NCBI GenBank assembly: GCA_029212425.1
Contig: JARGNC010000135.1
Span: 1-6,759, forward strand
DNA: 6,759 bases
Source of the DNA: Phycisphaerales bacterium
GTDB lineage: Bacteria; Planctomycetota; Phycisphaerae; Phycisphaerales; UBA1924
Direction: 5' to 3'
The position numbers were made by a program, and so were the translations under genes. Shown here one piece after another: positions 5,305-6,759 of the stretch. Under the pieces are notes generated by a model, which worked only from the letters and a program-made list of their open reading frames with translations, made no database searches and was not told the DNA's origin. The first letter of the stretch is position 1. The number at the start of each line of letters is the position of its first letter.

Positions 5305-6219
5305 ATGAAGAACAACCCCTCAACCCACTCCAGAGCGTTCACGCTGATCGAGTTGCTTGTGGTGATTGCCATCATTTCTGTCCTGATCGGAATTCTGCTC
5401 CCTGCACTTGGTTCCGCTCGCGCCAGTGCTCGTGCGGTCCGTGAGCAAGCGGGGATGGCGCAGCTCCTTGTTGCATACCAGATGTACGCCGACGATAATC
5501 GCGGGAAACTCTTGACCGGATTCCTCTCCAATGACCATTGGGCAGCAATGGTCGAAGATCACAGCGAACCCAAAGACCTACGAGGCAACTCAGTCGGCGC
5601 CATCGCAGGCAAACGCTATCCGTGGAGACTCATCCCATACCTCGACTACCAGTTCGACGGGATCTACCTCGATCCAACAGTGACCGAGTCGCTCTCGTCA
5701 TCGCTCGATGCAGTCAACAACTCGATGCATGATGAATCGCTCCAGTATGTTGCTTCGCTCTACCCATCGTTTGGTCTCAACTCGTACTTTGTGGGTGGAG
5801 GCGCCAACGGCGACAACCTCCCTTGGTCCGAAGCAGGACGACGGATCTTCGGGAAGATGCATGTGGACAAGCTCCACCAGGTCCGCCGTCCGAGTTACCT
5901 CATGAGTTTCTCGACGGCACGCTCGATCGCGGAACCATCGCTCCTTCCTGGGTATGGGTTGGTCGAGGGGTACTTCATTGTCAAGCCACCACATCTCTAC
6001 TCGACCTCAGGCCGTCAGTGGGACGATGTGTATGTTGCAAATACAGAAACCCCAGAATCCAACTCAGGCGGCGTCTCACTGCGTCACAAAGGCAAAGGCA
6101 TCGCTGGGATGCTCGATGGGCACGCGGAGCAGTGGGGCTGGGAAGACTACAACGACATGCAGCACTGGTCCAACAACGCGACCAAAGCGGATTGGGAAGT
6201 CCAAGCCCGCTTGCCGTGA
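5305..6219 (+). CDS. Type II secretion pseudopilin-like protein with H-X9-DG motif
   Basis: A 304-residue protein with a short basic leader and a class III (type IV pilin-like) signal. Prepilin peptidase should cut between A11 and F12 of SRAFTLIELLVV, leaving N-terminal Phe, with Glu at mature position 5 (E16) and a hydrophobic helix through about residue 35. Ala at the position before the cut replaces the classical Gly; this variant is frequent in planctomycetes. The remaining globular part is rich in Tyr and Trp and contains the H-X9-DG signature (H261, D271, G272) of the large planctomycete family of prepilin-like proteins. These are anchored in the cytoplasmic membrane or assembled in a pseudopilus; their individual roles are mostly unknown. 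AAAGGAA (5294-5300) precedes ATG 5305 by four bases. The gene is divergent from the secreted pair and 31 bp upstream of tyrS. Confidence 0.9.
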   Translation: MKNNPSTHSRAFTLIELLVVIAIISVLIGILLPALGSARASARAVREQAGMAQLLVAYQMYADDNRGKLLTGFLSNDHWAAMVEDHSEPKDLRGNSVGAIAGKRYPWRLIPYLDYQFDGIYLDPTVTESLSSSLDAVNNSMHDESLQYVASLYPSFGLNSYFVGGGANGDNLPWSEAGRRIFGKMHVDKLHQVRRPSYLMSFSTARSIAEPSLLPGYGLVEGYFIVKPPHLYSTSGRQWDDVYVANTETPESNSGGVSLRHKGKGIAGMLDGHAEQWGWEDYNDMQHWSNNATKADWEVQARLP

Positions 6220-6244
6220 CCTCTGAGCGGATTTGACCTACGCT
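6216..6244 (+). promoter_or_regulatory. Candidate leaderless promoter of tyrS
   Basis: GTGACC (6216-6221, four of six -35 bases) overlaps the pseudopilin-like stop codon. Seventeen bases on, TACGCT (6239-6244) fits the loose TANNNT form of a -10 and ends six bases before the tyrS ATG. No Shine-Dalgarno sequence exists in the 31-bp gap. The spacing puts the transcription start at the ATG itself. The -10 match is only three of six, so this rests mainly on geometry. Confidence 0.3.
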
Positions 6245-6250
6245 CCCTGC

Positions 6251-6759
6251 ATGAGTGAACGGATCGACCTAATCAACGAACTCCAGTGGCGCGGACTCCT
6301 CAAAGACTGCACCGACATCGACGGCTTGCGCGATCACCTCGCGGATCCCGACAACAACCCACGCAAGGTCTACTGCGGGTTTGATCCGACCGCGGATTCG
6401 CTGACGATCGGGAACCTAGTGCCAATCATGCTGCTCGCGCACGTCAAGCGTGCGGGGCACTCGCCGATCGTCGTGATGGGTGGGGGGACAGGGTTGATCG
6501 GTGATCCATCAGGCAAGTCCGCCGAGCGTCAGCTCAATACGGTTGAGACCATCGCGGGCTTCATCGACAAGCAGCGCCCGATCTACAGCACTGTCCTCGA
6601 TCAGATCGAAGGGCCGGAGCACCAGATCCTCAACAACCACGACTGGCTCAAGAACATCTCGTACATCGAAGCGCTCCGCGACATCGGCAAACACTTCAGC
6701 GTCAACATGATGATGCAGAAAGAGTCCGTCAAAGAACGCCTCAACAACCGCGAGCAGGG
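6251..6759 (+). CDS. tyrS: Tyrosyl-tRNA synthetase, N-terminal part cut by window edge
   Basis: This class I aminoacyl-tRNA synthetase activates tyrosine with ATP and charges tRNA-Tyr. The 169 visible residues belong to the catalytic Rossmann domain: YCGFDPTADSL at 41-51 is the tyrosine/ATP-binding strand, followed by the HIGH-motif position at 52-55 and then GGGTGLIGDPSGKS at 77-90. Alignment by eye with the well-studied Geobacillus enzyme equates T47 with Thr40. The HIGH tetrapeptide here reads TIGN, so the first His (His45 equivalent) is Thr52 and the second (His48 equivalent) is Asn55. Asn at the second site is known to be functional; Thr at the first is less usual. The KMSKS loop and the tRNA-binding C-terminal domain lie beyond the right edge, so activity cannot be judged here. 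The ATG at 6251 lacks a Shine-Dalgarno sequence; the preceding in-frame sequence has no better start. Confidence 0.95.
   Translation, partial: MSERIDLINELQWRGLLKDCTDIDGLRDHLADPDNNPRKVYCGFDPTADSLTIGNLVPIMLLAHVKRAGHSPIVVMGGGTGLIGDPSGKSAERQLNTVETIAGFIDKQRPIYSTVLDQIEGPEHQILNNHDWLKNISYIEALRDIGKHFSVNMMMQKESVKERLNNREQ

Noticed and set aside
5288..5308. A six-codon upstream reading frame (MSKGTP) whose stop overlaps the pseudopilin-like ATG as ATGA.
   Set aside because: Its only purine-rich stretch is one or two bases before the ATG, too close for initiation, and the gene has its own AAAGGAA; most likely chance.
1..6759. Mobile elements, CRISPR, tRNA, toxin-antitoxin or defence genes.
   Set aside because: No transposase, integrase, direct-repeat array, tRNA-like cloverleaf or defence-type domain was found on either strand.

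Overview
The window looks like a piece of a planctomycete chromosome, most likely class Phycisphaerae. This rests on the company the genes keep: a pseudopilin-like protein with a planctomycete-type N-terminus (AFTLIELLVVIAII) and an H-X9-DG motif, a small secreted protein with a PEP-CTERM-like tail (PAPSGLALLGLG then RRRR), and a secreted protein ending in two dockerin/EF-hand-like repeats of the 'NGDGS-NFLDVSAFL' type. Base composition is moderately GC-rich and even across the window. No tRNA, rRNA, CRISPR array, insertion sequence or prophage gene was seen, so apart from the fast-evolving secreted genes this is ordinary chromosomal territory.

Layout. Positions 1-1692 hold a leftward pair: a class I SAM-dependent methyltransferase (1692-799), then a long-chain polyprenyl diphosphate synthase (766 to beyond the left edge). 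A 226-bp divergent intergenic region, rich in small perfect dyads, separates them from a rightward UDP-glucose 6-dehydrogenase (ugd, 1919-3262). A strong 13-bp-stem bidirectional terminator (3283-3313) closes ugd and also the leftward pair facing it: a secreted dockerin-repeat protein (5081-4053) followed 47 bp later by the PEP-CTERM-like protein (4005-3337). A second divergent region (5082-5304) leads to the rightward pseudopilin-like gene (5305-6219). After 31 bp comes tyrosyl-tRNA synthetase (tyrS, from 6251 past the right edge).

How the genes may fit together. ugd supplies UDP-glucuronate for envelope or extracellular polysaccharide, and the prenyl synthase makes an isoprenoid chain for a quinone or lipid carrier. 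The middle block encodes three exported proteins, two of them leftward and one rightward, sharing one control region. The most interesting signal is in that region: two copies of TGAGA-N5-TCTCA exactly 41 bp apart, about four helical turns. The first lies almost entirely in the spacer of a good leftward promoter (TTGACA-N17-AATGAT). The second sits in the equivalent place of a weaker rightward promoter. Both resemble Fur-type boxes, so joint control of the secreted block by a Fur-superfamily repressor is a testable idea.

A second pattern is that the two housekeeping genes without a Shine-Dalgarno sequence (tyrS and the prenyl synthase) both have a -10-like hexamer 6-7 bases before the ATG and a weak -35-like hexamer overlapping the upstream stop codon, which suggests leaderless transcripts. 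All functional calls come from reading motifs by eye; no database search was done.
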